From: Parelaphostrongylus tenuis
Lineage: Eukaryota > Nematoda > Chromadorea > Rhabditida > Metastrongylidae
DNA: 64,000 nucleotides
Assembly: GCA_019055375.1 (NCBI GenBank)
Contig: JAHQIW010000723.1
Location: forward strand, 1 to 64,000
Reading direction: 5' to 3'
Part shown: positions 45,201-55,721 of the stretch, piece by piece
How the letters are laid out: every line of letters starts with the position of its first letter
Position numbering within the stretch: position 1 is the first letter of the stretch
The notes under the pieces: generated by a model
The model's input: the letters and a program-made list of their open reading frames with translations, nothing else
Told to the model about the DNA's origin: nothing
Databases searched by the model: none
Made by a program: the position numbers and the translations under genes

Positions 45201-47736
45201 GCATTGAATTCAAGATGTACTGACCAGTAATGTGCACTAGAATATAAATCATCAATGCGCATGATATAGTAAGAACTAAATACCTGGAGTAATAATATGT
45301 ATAGCATAACGTGACCAGGTCCAACGTTAATATTTTACACTGTAATGCAGATGTAAATAACCTTTAATATTAAGTCCTCCCACAAGTTTCGGCAATGGAG
45401 TAAAAAACCAAATTTATTAACCAGAAGTAATCAAAATTGGTAAACAACTCTATTCAAAGTATGCGTTATCAACCTGCACAAATTTCTGCGATCTCTCATG
45501 CAAAAGTCAATATCGTGTTGATGAAACTTGTCATACTTGGATTCAAAGAAAACTGTCAATCCTCGACGCAAATAATTGATGTCCCGGACTTCTTCCTGCT
45601 CAGGAAGTGCCTAAGCAACCGCAAGAAGTGATAGCGGGACGGCGACAAGTCAGTATTCTACAGCGGATGATCCAGCAACTCCCAACTCAGCTCGCTCAAC
45701 TTCTTCATTGTCAATTTGGCGACATGTAGCCCTGCCTTGTCTTGGAGCAGGACGAAATTGCTGCAACGTTAACGTGGCAGGGAGCTATTGCAGTGGTCCA
45801 GGTGCTCACAGTAGCGTTTGGCGTTGATCGCTTTTCCGTCTGGCAGCAAGTCCCAGTGAATCGGCCCGGTCCGATCGTGAAAGATGATGAGCATATCTTT
45901 TGGCGTAAATAAATGTGGGCGTGGAGCTGGAGTTCCTCGTTGGCCTGGTGATGACCACTGATTCGGACGACGTTGACTCTTGAAACAAAGCTCAAAAAAT
46001 ACCGATTTACTGTCCGAGAAATGGCAGAAATATGTCCAAGCTAATAGCGCAATAATCTGAAGTAGTGGTGTTATGCAATTTCAATTACTTGATCGATCGG
46101 AATTCTTTTTATTTGACCCGCCTTTTGCGGTATTATGATGTTTAAATATACACAATGAGTAGAGTGGTGTGAAACAACGTTTGTGTCAGCTGGGATTCAA
46201 ACCCAGATCTCACCCTTTTCTGGTATTTACTGCTCTAGTCCCAAAATCATGAGAAGACCTAATATTTGGATCTTGAGAAATACTGAATAGTTTGTGGCAA
46301 AAATTCTGTGCTTTAATGAATTTCCATTTTGCCGAAAAATTTACTACTTATGGTAAGGAAATCTATTCCTCATGCTTCTCAGAAGATCAACGTCGACCAA
46401 CAGAAAATAGAGGACAGAGGTGATGATTTCAGAGAGAACGTATGAAATCACTTTCCTGAGTAATCACCGTGTCTTATTTTTAATGACACAATGAACCCTA
46501 AACCAACAATTAGTTGATAATTTTTCAATTAGTATTTCAAGAAATGCGATGCCTTCTTCAAGTGACTTTACGGAAAACATGAAGGTTTTAGCCATACTTA
46601 TGTAACAGATTTCACATAATTTAATTTGAACCTTCCACTTTATCAACCTTAGATTTAATTTATATTCAAACTTGACAGAATTCATCTTCAGCTCTTTCCT
46701 TGAACTTTTCCTTTTATAGGACTACATGTAGGTGAGAAATTTTGAGTTCAAGTGATATTTAGCTTTACGAAAAAAAGTGGCATTTCTTTGCTTGGTATGA
46801 CGGGATGAAGAAACTATCCCTTTCACCAGAAAACAATTTTCATGATAGTGTTGGTAATCATTCGAAAGCTTGAGTCTCTCACTAATTCCATTCATGGTTT
46901 TTGAAACAGCTTTTTTATAACGCAACGCATAACGCAAAAGTGAAACATTTGTATTTCACACGCGCATATTTCTCGCAGGTCAGAGCTCTTCCTTTAGGCT
47001 ATTAGTGATCATTCGATAGCGCAAAATTCTGCTATCTCAACGCCGTGCATACTTTCGGGAAAGATCGTTTCTCTTCAATGCAGCAGAGAAAATAAGAATG
47101 ATTCACTTACGCGGGGCATGTCTCTTTTGGCTATTTTGCTGACTGGGGGTAGGGATGCAAGGGAAGCGTCCGCGGTTCCAACAAGGCAACCGATCGATGG
47201 CACTGATGTGTCACACAAGTGAAGTGCGATTTTTGTTATTCACTAGGAATTTTTTTTTCGCTCTGAAAGAAACTCCAGATTGAACATTGACTCTGATACT
47301 ACAAAATTTCCTCTATACGTTCATATGCTTTTTGTGCTTCTAGCTGAGTTGTAGTAAGATTGTACGAAAATTTGGTTTTCAATTTGACAATGGTATAAAA
47401 GAATCTTTTCAGAAAACGGCCATGTACGGCACTAGCTAAGGTTCAAACTTTCTAATGGTTACTAAAACTCTTCTAGAAAGTTATTATTCAATGAAGCGAT
47501 CGTTTCTACTGCCCATGCCACCAAACGGAAAAGACCAAAAAAGTGAATATGAAAGGCATGAATACTAAGAAAGTCTTACGTGCATGGTTCAGCAAGTAGT
47601 TTGCTGAAATTTCCGTAAAATTCTTTTTGAAAATGCTTCCAGTCAGGTTTCTTCGCCACCAGCGATTGGTCATATGAGCAGTCAAGCAGACGAACTCCTT
47701 GCTTGTTGATTATGTTCTTTTTGAGCAATTGTGATA
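36275..47736 (-). CDS. 3-mercaptopyruvate/thiosulfate sulfurtransferase (two rhodanese domains), spliced
   Basis: Family role: moving sulfur from mercaptopyruvate or thiosulfate to a thiol or cyanide acceptor, via a persulfide on the C-terminal domain cysteine. Exons on the minus strand: 47580-47736, 44041-44170, 43400-43495, 43102-43197, 42669-42773, 40442-40508, 40294-40389, 37304-37431, 36275-36340 (stop TAA). All joins keep phase and give about 312 residues. Landmarks: GVRLLDCSYD; KPDWKHFQKEFYGNFSKLLA; SGHIPTASHICLDV; LGINADDHLILYARG (N-domain pseudo-active site, no Cys); VSVVDGGYDEWVKQGYE; INLIDARGRGQFEGTAP; GTHIPGFKNLPAAELV; KSPDDIKE; VVMCNVGLQAA with the predicted catalytic Cys; VYNGSMNEMAMRNPKR. 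The first coding exon was not identified: the 47580-47736 exon starts in mid-codon after an acceptor without a pyrimidine tract. The paralogue at 61.97-63.39 kb shares its exon boundaries. Confidence 0.88.
38035..38860. mobile_element. TIR element (family G), copy 2, about 0.83 kb
   Basis: Left end TGTTAGACGGCGGCGAAT, right end GTTTGTCGCCGTTTAACAT, with inverted similarity extending inward (CCCATTCGCTG versus CAGAGAATGAGA; AACCATTCTAAAGCTTGA versus TTCAAACAATTGCTAA). Non-autonomous. It lies in a sulfurtransferase intron. A more diverged relative covers roughly 46850-47490. Confidence 0.6.
39631..40131 (+). mobile_element. mariner-type element, deleted and rearranged (subfamily M-a), copy 1
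   Basis: Plus strand encodes ARLHTVKLTKRGCKLL and PYSPDLLPSNYHLFRSLEH, the catalytic-domain end of a mariner transposase, followed by a decayed C terminus. The 5' two thirds are missing, and a short piece of the transposase C terminus lies inverted at about 39690-39735. Ends resemble each other: TTTTGAGTAGTGGCACTAGAGCA left, TGCTCTAGTGTCAAAA right (inverted). It lies in a sulfurtransferase intron. Confidence 0.7.
40570..41050. repeat. Inverted tRNA-like pair with microsatellite core (family T1)
   Basis: A diverged minus-oriented tRNA-like arm (AGTCAAACCCGCATCTCACT, 40615-40640) and a plus-oriented arm (GTGAAACGCGAGTTCAACTC, 40970-40995) flank the conserved centre CTGTCAGCAACCAACC...GCGCTGACAGCTACTGGG (40718-40797). 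A TA/CA/TG microsatellite (40801-40885) has expanded beside the centre. Confidence 0.5.
40801..40885. repeat. TA/TG/CA-rich microsatellite
   Basis: Run of alternating purine-pyrimidine ATACATATA, ATATATGTATATATAT and CACGCATATACATA units with no coding potential. Confidence 0.85.
41543..41556. repeat. Target-site duplication, left copy
   Basis: ATAAGTCTAAAATA, identical to 42372-42385 on the other side of the hammerhead element. Confidence 0.8.
41620..41658 (-). ncRNA. Hammerhead ribozyme motif, sense to sulfurtransferase pre-mRNA
   Basis: Minus strand: CUGAUGA (41652-41646), stem II GUC-UGUAAG-GAC, GAAAC (41633-41629), ACGUGUC. Core identical to the plus-strand copies. Stem I (GCUCGG against UCCUGC) has two mismatches compared with the copy at 41.9 kb, so it is probably weakened. 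Confidence 0.65.
41904..41946 (+). ncRNA. Minimal type I hammerhead ribozyme, apparently intact
   Basis: Stem I GCCCGG (41904-41909) pairs fully with UCGGGC (41941-41946). CUGAUGA 41910-41916; stem II GUC 41917-41919 with GAC 41926-41928, loop UGUAAG; GAAA 41929-41932; helix III A-U, C-G and A-U closed by CG; cleavage expected after C41940 (GUC). Every invariant core position is present. Very short helix III is typical of hammerheads of Penelope-like elements and animal retrozymes. Confidence 0.85.
42224..42266 (+). ncRNA. Hammerhead ribozyme motif, second direct copy
   Basis: CUGAUGA 42230-42236, stem II GUC/GAC with the same loop, GAAAC 42249-42253, cleavage expected after C42260. Core identical to the copy at 41904-41946. 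Stem I is GCGCGG against UCGGGG, with two mismatches. Confidence 0.75.
42372..42385. repeat. Target-site duplication, right copy
   Basis: ATAAGTCTAAAATA, identical to 41543-41556. Confidence 0.8.
43625..43925 (-). repeat. tRNA-derived SINE-like repeat (family T2), copy 4
   Basis: Minus strand shows GGTGGTTCGATCCAGC (B-box-like), the CAACCCTCCGGGGTAGG body block and the CATAGCGCGTCCTTCAGAAA end shared with the other T2 copies. Diverged in the middle. Confidence 0.45.
45371..46261 (-). mobile_element. mariner-type element, defective (subfamily M-a), copy 2
   Basis: Minus-strand translation gives MLIIFHDRTGPIHWDLLPDG, AINAKRYCEHLDHCNSSLP, HVAKLTMKKLSELSWELLDH and, after a gap, LSWTYFCHF-type remnants, interrupted by stops and frameshifts. 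Ends are inverted repeats: TTAAGTCCTCCCACAAGTTT left, ATTTTGGGACTAGAGCAGTA right on the opposite strand. A tRNA-like T1 arm (46105-46221) is inserted near the right end. It lies in the first sulfurtransferase intron. Confidence 0.75.
46105..46221 (-). repeat. tRNA-derived repeat, single arm (family T1), nested in mariner
   Basis: TTTTATTTGACCCGCC terminus, then GAGTAGAGTGGTGTG, TTTGTGTCAGCTGGGATTCA and CCCAGATCTCACCCTTTT, matching one arm of the inverted T1 pairs. It interrupts the right part of the mariner copy. Confidence 0.55.
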
Positions 47737-48663
47737 CTGTACCCACGTCGATCAGGTCGTTTTAACGACGTCATTCTGAAACGCAGATTGGTAACCTAAA
47801 CACCCAGATGTACAGAAATCATTCGGATTGAGGAGTACGAACACTTTTGTAGGTTTCGGCTTGCTTTGAGGACTGTAAAAAGAAACTTGAAAATCTAAGC
47901 AGGTGAAATTTGAAGAATAAAATAAGATTTTCGACATTTCAATTAGCACCAAAATCAATGTCTTTTCAATGATCAGTGGTCAGTGAAGAGACGGGCGAAC
48001 TAGTTTTCTCAAAAACATCGTTCTGTTCTTCCGCTTTGCCGTTCTGCTTGATAAAGAATATTTCGGCCACAAAAGTACAGAATCTAAATATCGAAATTTC
48101 AGGCAATTCGATTGACTCATACATCCGAATCTATACATACGGAGCAAAACGTACAAAATGACCCTCTATAGAAGACTGTTGTCGCAAAGTGTATTCAACT
48201 ATCTCCCTGTAAAATCGATCAAATCAAAACAATGACTACGACGAATATATTTTAGAAAAAAACTCCTTCAGTTATCTCGCGTTTTTCCAGCAGCAGCAAG
48301 AGAACAACAAAGCTCACAGCATCTTGAGGAGAGGACAACAACTACAATCTAGTAAAAGCAGTGCACTCTTATCAAAAAATAAAAATTGTATCAAATGGAT
48401 GAAACAGCGTTGATCAGTTTCAGCAGTGGCACGATAAATAATTTGACAGTTCATGGACGTTATGAGAAATTTGCAAACTGTTCTTTCATACAGGAGTAAA
48501 AAAATTCGGTAAACACCCATTGCCGCACGAAGAACATTTCATTCAACCTTAAAAAGGTTTTTGAAACAATTCGCAGATGATCTGCTTTTGCAACTTTACC
48601 GTTGCTACTCGAACCGACTCTTAGTAATGAAAAAGCTTGTAAGCAGTCATTTAAAATACTAAA

Positions 48664-49252
48664 TAACAGGTTGGGGAGAAAGTTTTGAGAAAATGCTTGC
48701 AAAACATCTATTTACGCACCTACTGCACCAGAACAAAGAAAAACTGGTAGTCAAAGCACTCCCCTTCAACTTCAAAACACATCCTGCCACTTCTCCGGCA
48801 AAAGATCAATTCCGCGAGCATATAAATTCGAATTCTTGCCACCAGCATCCGACTTGTCTAAGAAGGGTTGTCTTCAATTAATCTTTCGCTTCAAGCACAA
48901 CTCGACGATCAACTTCTTTTAGACGACCTGAACGCGACTGATCTTACAAACATTCTTATCCTTCGCCAAACTTTTTGAACCACCTATACACCGTACTTTT
49001 GCCAGTTGTGTCTTCGCCCCTGCCAGATTGATGCGCTCATTTGCCACCGTTGCATTTGAACCCAACAGCCATTCATGCATCTCAACAACCTAATATGCTC
49101 GCTTGTTAACTCCATCTTGAAATAAATAGATAGATTACATATTAATCGACGCGGGAGAAGACGGGCTTTCAAATAAGCCCAAAAACACAAAAAATGGCCG
49201 ACACCAAAGATTGTTACAAGCATTTTCTCAGAACTTTTTTCCTAACCTGATA
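48664..49252 (-). mobile_element. mariner-type element, internally deleted (subfamily M-b), copy 1
   Basis: TA-flanked inverted ends: ACAGGTTGGGGAGAAAGTTT left, AACTTTTTTCCTAACCTGA right. Minus-strand pieces: MELTSEHIRLLR (N-terminal helix-turn-helix start), GKSTVYRWFKKFG, SRSGRLKEVDRRVVLEA and, after a deletion of the catalytic domain, LLPEKWQD and the C-terminal EGEYF-like end. Frameshifts separate the pieces. Non-autonomous and dead. Confidence 0.75.
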
Positions 49253-49339
49253 CTTGGAATACTCAAAGAAAAATTGCCTAATTAATGATGGAAATGGTGA
49301 CTGCTTAAGTTTCGAGCTTCAATAAGCAAAAGTATCCAG

Positions 49340-49505
49340 TACAATTACTAGATAAGAATAGGATGTTTCTAAAAAGACGTCATATTTTGTAAATCGCATA
49401 ATCAAAATAAACATGATTAGTACTATTACCAAATAAGTATAGGATACTTCTATAAAAAACCTCGTCATATTTTGTAAATCGCATAATCAAAATAAACATA
49501 AATAG
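49340..49505. repeat. Tandem duplication, period about 85 bp
   Basis: Two adjacent copies of a block containing GTCATATTTTGTAAATCGCA, TAATCAAAATAAACAT and AATAAGTATAGGATACTTCT, offset by about 85 bp. Confidence 0.7.
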
Positions 49506-50704
49506 GGACCTGTTGAAAGTTTTACCAATGAAAAACCTAAAGAATAAATGCAAGGCGTTTGATGTGAATAAATTCCTGAAAAATATGGCATGCAACTAAC
49601 ATAATTCATCACTAGGGATGAATCAATGCACAATTGTCCAACACAATAATTTATGACGAGCTACCGATTTAACGAGTGTTCTTCTATGTTTTTCACGTGG
49701 AATAAAACTAGTTCGTTTGAAGATTTCTGTTTACAATCAAAGCAATATCAAACTACGAATGATCAATTGGAACATTAACGAGTAGGAAATAGAGGAAATA
49801 GAAGAAAAGTCCGCTCAAGTCACTCGAAGATAAACGGAATGATAACTGATACATATGAATCCGTCACAACAGCTACACAGTAAAAATAAGTGCTCACGAT
49901 CAAAAACTGCTTGGAAAAATAATGGGAGCCTCTAATGTAACGATGGTAACGATTGGCAAAGAATATCCGAATACGGCTGTATCTGTACACCAATCAATAC
50001 CTAACTTTTTTCATTGTTTGTACCTGAGCAAGTGAAAGTTACGTTCCATGAAATGGATGACAATAAAAGATGACGGAAGGATAACCCATGAGAAGTATGA
50101 AATAAGGCAAAGGTGAGGACATGGGCAATCTGTCGCTGTACTCCACAACAGATTCCACTTTTGATGACGATGGCCTCATTGATGTAACGAATATATTTGC
50201 CTTTATCTATTAGTGTAAAATGACAATCAGATTTGGTCAAATCGCTGGCTAATTCGCCTCTAATTTGTGTCATCTAACGAAAACATTCCAGCGATATGAG
50301 AAATTATTTTGAAAATACTAGGCTGAGGAGACTTCCTTAACACCGGAAAAATTCAAATCTTATATTTGTTTCACACAGTATTGGTTACTGTAGAATCATG
50401 AGAGTGTCTCAGGAAAAATTTTCATAAGAAACTCCCACGGTAATGCTAGCTAGTTAGTTAGAGTCTACGGTGCGATGAAGGGAATGTACCCGACATTGAT
50501 TAGTTGAAAGCGCGTGCTGTTTCAGCTAAACAATGCCAAACTTCACATTGCAAAGAAGACTAAGGAATAGCTTGATGAAATGGAGGGAATCGAGGTCGCC
50601 TACAGTCCAGATGCTGCGCCGTCCGAAATGCCAATATTGAGCCACATCCGGAAGCTTGCAGATCTATGGCAGAAGAACATGGGCGATGGTCTTCATTTTG
50701 AAAA

Positions 50705-51085
50705 ATAATTATTGCCGTTTTAACTGACCCAATGACGTAGACTGGTGTGCAGAAACATTTGCGTCAGATGGGATTCGAACCCACATTTCACCCTATCCCG
50801 GGGACACGTGCTGAACCGTTGCACTAGCAAAACCTTTTTTGACACCACTCTTTTTTTGCGCTACAACGCGTCTGGCTGTCAGCAGCCAACCGTCAAAAGT
50901 TTAGAGTGGTAAGTCGCTGTCGACACTGAACCCACTTATGCTGACAGATATTGGGTATTAATGATCAAATCGCAGAGGGTGAATTGTGGGTTCAAATCCC
51001 AACTGACGCAAAAGTTTTTGCACGACCCTACATTATTGGGTAAACTGTAACTCATACCAACGCTAGAGGCGGTCAAATAAATTGA
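50705..51085. mobile_element. Foldback element with tRNA-like arms (family T1)
   Basis: Left arm (minus orientation) TGCGTCAGATGGGATTCGAA and right arm (plus) TTCAAATCCCAACTGACGCA are inverted. Both continue outward through AAACATTT/AAGTTTTTGCAC and TGGTGTG/CGACCCTACATTATTGGG to the terminus GGTCAAATAAA. The centre holds CTGTCAGCAGCCAACCGTC...TATGCTGACAG. Each arm reads as a tRNA head with A- and B-box-like blocks. Confidence 0.6.
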
Positions 51086-51184
51086 ATTCTGTTTCTAATT
51101 AAGTTTATGTCCGAAACTAATACCCGGAACTTCAAGTATATTTATTATATTTTCCCAAAGTTATGATATTTCGTATGTACCGAA

Positions 51185-51515
51185 GAGAATTGAGTGGTGA
51201 GCAAAAACACGGCCTCGGGCGGGAATCGAGCCAGCATTTCATCCATACGGGGGCACGTGCTACTACCACTGCACCACCTAGGCACATTAGTTATTAGAAT
51301 GGCTGTCAGCTCAACCGGGTTTACGAAGCGAAATAGCATACCCGAACAAACCTGTTTAAGGTTGGTGGCTGATAGCTAACACAGAGATGTTGAAGAATGA
51401 GTGGTCGCGCAATTATGCCTCGGTGGTGTAATGGTAGTAGCAGGCGGCCCCGCTATGGATGAAACGCGAGATCAATTCCTGCCGGGCCGTGTTTTTGCTC
51501 ACCACTCAATTTTCT
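51185..51515. mobile_element. Inverted pair of tRNA-Gly-like arms (family T1b)
   Basis: Left arm minus: GGCCTCGGGCGGGAATCGAG and ACCACTGCACCACCTAGGC. Right arm plus: GCCTCGGTGGTGTAATGGTA and GCCGGGCCGTGTTTTTGCTC. Outer parts GAGTGGTGAGCAAAAACACG and GTTTTTGCTCACCACTCAA are inverted copies. The A-box-like GGTGGTGTAATGGTAG resembles glycine tRNA. Confidence 0.6.
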
Positions 51516-52734
51516 TAGGTATTTATGTGTAAACTTTGAATTTTCAGCGGGTGCTATGGAACTTTTTTCACAACCTAATTATATTTTGTGGCATTCATGA
51601 GCATGCACGACTCTGCGAAAAACTCTGGATCAACGTTTACGGAAAACGTTTAGCACCAATCACGTTCTTCAGAGCCGCTATCATACCACAGCCACGTTCT
51701 TCATTCAAGCGATGCTTCAATACAGAAGATTCGAATCGATTCGTTTCATCGCACCTTTGAAAAAGATGAAGGCGTCAAAAAGACGTAGCTGAATGTTATA
51801 TCATACCAATCTCGTTCTAGCTTATCAGTGAGTAAAGTACTTCCAGTTAGTCACATTGAGTTCAAATAATAGTCGGATACCATACACTTATTAGAAAGAT
51901 ATTTCTTGACTGGGCTTTTTTGCTGGACAAAAATTTTCCACTATACTGCAAGTAATCATTCGATGGCTTAATCCTCGACGATTCTAAGATTGTGCTTTCA
52001 AAAAAACCTCTTTGCTACATTGTAATAGCGAAAATCAAATTGAGTTTTACATTCGGCGCGTTTCGGCAAACTGCGTTGAACAGAGCTTTTCCCCTGGTTG
52101 AAAGGGAATAATTCGTTAGCTTAAATCTCGCAGATTCCAACACTGTGTTTCTTTTCTATAAAAGGCCCTTTGATTACGCTGCAGCCGAGAAAAAGATATT
52201 AAGTTTCACACACGGCGCGCGTTTCTTGTCGGTTAAGATGTGTGCGTGGCTGTGAATCGATCGCGCAGAGCGATTCAAATGTGGTGCACATTTTTTTGTT
52301 AATGAATAAAAAGTTTTATTTTCGCTCTGAAATAAACCAGATAAAACATATGACTCTGATAGTTCAGCATTTTCTCTACACTTTCATATGCTTTTCGTTC
52401 GCAGATTTAGGAAGCTTATTAGAGGGTTAACTAGGCAAAATAAGATGAATATGAATAGTTTTAAGCCACCAGAACGACAGAATAAAGTTTACCCCAAATT
52501 TACAATACAAAACAATCAAGGAATTTTCCACAAAACAGAGAAAAAAAGTCCCAAATAAATAGAAAATTCGCGCGATAAGGCACGCCGTGTGCAAAAGTAC
52601 TTTATTTACACTGTTATAGCGCTGAAGGTCTTTTCGAAACAAGTACACTTCAAAATCAACTGTAATCACGATTTTGAATGATTACCGAAAGTTTAGTAGG
52701 GAGTCTTTGCCCGGAAAAAAACCCCTTAATAAAA

Positions 52735-53020
52735 TGTTTAACGATAACAGATTATCCAATATGTGGAGTGCTGTGCAAAAACGTTTGCGTCAGCCGGGAT
52801 TCGAACCCAGATCTCACTCTTTCCGTTGGCAGACAACGCGTTATAGCGTAAATAAGAGTGCTGTGCAAAACGAGCGTCGGTAGTGCAACGGTTAGCATAC
52901 GCTCCCGGAAAGAGTGAGATGTGAGTTCGAATCCCGGCTGACGCAAACGTTTTTTGCACAATACTCCACATATTGAGTATACTATAACATCATACCACTG
53001 CAAGTGACAGTCAAACAGAA
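52735..53020. mobile_element. Compact foldback element with tRNA-like arms (family T1)
   Basis: Left arm 52768-52828 (minus) and right arm 52872-52968 (plus) are nearly perfect inverted copies: GTTTGCGTCAGCCGGGATTC and GAATCCCGGCTGACGCAAAC, each with ...CAGATCTCACTCTTTCCG or its complement. Only about 45 bp separate them, so transcripts would form a long hairpin. The A-box-like GTCGGTAGTGCAACGGTTAG and B-box-like GAGTTCGAATCCCGG are well preserved. Confidence 0.65.
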
Positions 53021-53920
53021 AAAATTTAGACTGATAACAGAACACTACTACCTACACTCCTATTCTCAAATCATTCAGGGAGATGTTTCACACCACTATA
53101 GACTTGAAGGTTCTGATCGAGCATGAAATGACAGGACATTTTCTAGGACACTGCCCTCTCGTTTTAAAGTCTACTTGATAAGCACGAAGTTCATTTGAAA
53201 AAGTTCGGATGCAAAACTGTATGTGCAATTAGAATATCATCAGTCATGTCAGCATGAAGGTTAAAACTGACATTCCCTTAACTATAGGCCTTTCACTAAT
53301 TTACTCATATAGCCACAAAGAAAACATACAAACTACAAGCACTCGATAATGTCCTGCACGGATGATGTAATCGTCATATGTGATTCTCATAAAGTGTACA
53401 GAGCATCTGAGTTGTAAAGAATAACAATGAGGCGAGCATTATGAGAGACATGAAGGGAGTCGATATAAATAGAAGCTAAATAAAGTCATATACATAGAGA
53501 CCTCTAGTGAACGAGAAACACTGAACAGCATAAGATAAAGATTGGTATATCAGCAATAAACTCGATCTCGCTAATGCGAAGATAAAGCGTTAAGGATAGG
53601 GGAACAAAGAGATGAACGGGATATTTACATGTTCATATACATCTGTGGTATTAAACTACTGTAGATTAGAAGTAATTTCACGTGCATAAAAGGCCAAAAC
53701 TACAGAAGGGAAGAAATAATTCGAGATAAGGAGCTGAAACTGTTTGTCATAACAGATACGAATCACTATGATAAAAGCGTTCCAAAGTCAACAAATTTCA
53801 AATCTTACAGAATTAAAATTTTAAAGATAAAGATTAGTGAACATTGAAGAAAGACCTTTGAAGATTAGAACACAATTACCGTTCCGCATCACAAAAACCA
53901 GTTATCGAACCAAAAAAAAC

Positions 53921-55270
53921 AGGTACTTTTCCGTTAGCTGTACGCAACTTCGACCCTTCAGAAAAAGATTATTTCGAGTTTGCTTTTGACCATTAAATTA
54001 CCATTCTATAGCTTAAATTAAAAGAATCTGAACGATGTATTCCGTTTTCAAAAGAAGGCGTTGAAATTGCGCTCAAAAAGTAAAAATAGTATTTCGTTCC
54101 TCATTGAAAGATTTCTCACTAACTAAAGCTCTTCCTTCGTAGACTCATTAACCAACTGACAGATCAAATCTTAAGGATTCCAAATGGTTTTTATGATGGA
54201 CGTGGCATTACGCTGTAACAGCCAAAAGAAGGCTGGGTTTCGCAACAAATGGGTCACTTCAGCCATCTTCTCTTCAGTTCGATCCATTGGGATGAACGTA
54301 CTTTTTGATCGTTTCTAATGTTCACGTAATCAATCGATAGCTTAGATGAAAAGAATTTGAATGGTGTATTTCACTTTTATATAAACCTTGCTATCGCACT
54401 GAAAGAGCGAAAAATGATATTTTGTTTTTCATGTAATGATTTCCCGCTGATCGAAAATTTCCCTTTGGAGTTCCAGTATTTAATCGATAGATACGATCTT
54501 GAAGAATTCAATAATCTATTTAATTTCGAATATCGACCTAATTTCACGCTGTAACAGCCAAAAGAAGATTAGGTTTCGCCAAAACTGAAAAAAGCACTAA
54601 GTGCAAAACCCAATTTTCTTTTGGTTGTTATGAACCAGTAGGTAGTCGTTAAAGAAATCAAGAGCATTGTTGAAATCCTTGAGATTTGATTTATCGTTTG
54701 GTTTTTAGAACTATATCAGAGACGCCTTAGTCAACGAGAAATCTTTCAATGAGAAACAAAATATTATTTTTGCTCTATCAGCGCAATAAGAAGTTCTTTT
54801 TGAAAGTGAGATACACCGTTTGAACTGTTTTGATTCAAACTATCGACCAATTATTCAAACATGAGAAACGATCGAAAAATACGTTTTCCCAATGGATCAA
54901 AGTGAAGATAGGATAGTTCAAGTGATTCATTTTTTGCGAAACCCAACCTTCTATTGCCTGTTACAGCGTAATACCAGGTCCATCATAAAATTCAAATAGA
55001 TCACTGGAATGCTTAGGATTTGGTCTATCGATTGGTTACAAATAATTGTAAAACTCGGAAGGAAAAGCTTTGGTCAGCGAGAAATCTCTCAATGAGGAAC
55101 AAAATATTTTTTTGCTCTTTCTAGCGCAAACAAGACCTTTTCGAAGATGGAATACACTGTTCACGTTCTTTTGATCTGTGCAATCCAGTAACTATTTGAT
55201 CATTGAAGAAGACTAAGAAATACGTTTTTTTCAAAGGGGTCGGAGTTGCGTTCAGCTAACAGAAAGATGC
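53921..55270. mobile_element. 1.35-kb palindromic foldback element
   Basis: Two arms of about 660 bp face each other around a centre near 54577-54600. Matching points from outside in: CCGTTAGCTGTACGCAACTT at 53930 against GTTGCGTTCAGCTAACAG at 55250; GATGGACGTGGCATTACGCT at 54195 against GCGTAATACCAGGTCCATC at 54965; TCGATCCATTGGGATGAACG-type block at 54280 against CGTTTTCCCAATGGATCAAA at 54885; ACGCTGTAACAGCCAAAAGA at 54548 against TCTTTTGGTTGTTATGAACC at 54613. No transposase frame. Related single-arm sequence occurs near 52.0-52.2 kb. Confidence 0.7.
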
Positions 55271-55388
55271 CAAAAATCCATGGCACGAAATTAACAAATG
55301 ATACCTCTTTATTCTATTGTTTTTATAGACCTTTCCTATCTTTTCTGCCTTTTGTGAGGTCTGATAGAGCACTCGTGCAGTACTAGAA

Positions 55389-55417
55389 AGCCTATTCCGC
55401 CTTTGCAGGCTCATCAG
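55389..55417 (-). ncRNA. Degenerate hammerhead ribozyme motif
   Basis: Minus strand CUGAUGA (55417-55411), stem II GCC-UGCAAA-GGC, then GGAAU in place of CGAAA. The core mutations should abolish activity. Confidence 0.5.
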
Positions 55418-55676
55418 TAGCATAATGCCTTTCGGTCCAGCCGATCCTTGGAATACACCCTTATTTTCAAAAGAATCGACACCGCATAACAAATCACGGC
55501 AAATTAGATTATAAATCCCCCAATTTTGCAGTAACCAATAGCCGAGCTCATGACTGGAATTATGAGTGATGACTCCTCATTCGACTGTTTTTATAATTCT
55601 CGCTAAAGACATCAATAATCTGATAATCACATAAGTAGGGCGCATATCCAAGGGATCGGCTGGACCGAAAAGCATT

Positions 55677-55721
55677 GTGCTACTGATGAGCCGGCACGGG
55701 CGAAACGGGCCTGTCTAATAC
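55677..55721 (+). ncRNA. Hammerhead ribozyme motif
   Basis: CUGAUGA 55683-55689, stem II GCC/GGC (55690-55692 with 55699-55701), GAAA 55702-55705, helix III A-U, C-G, G-U, G-C closed by GC, cleavage expected after C55715 (GUC). All invariant core bases present; stem I is short and interrupted. Confidence 0.65.
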
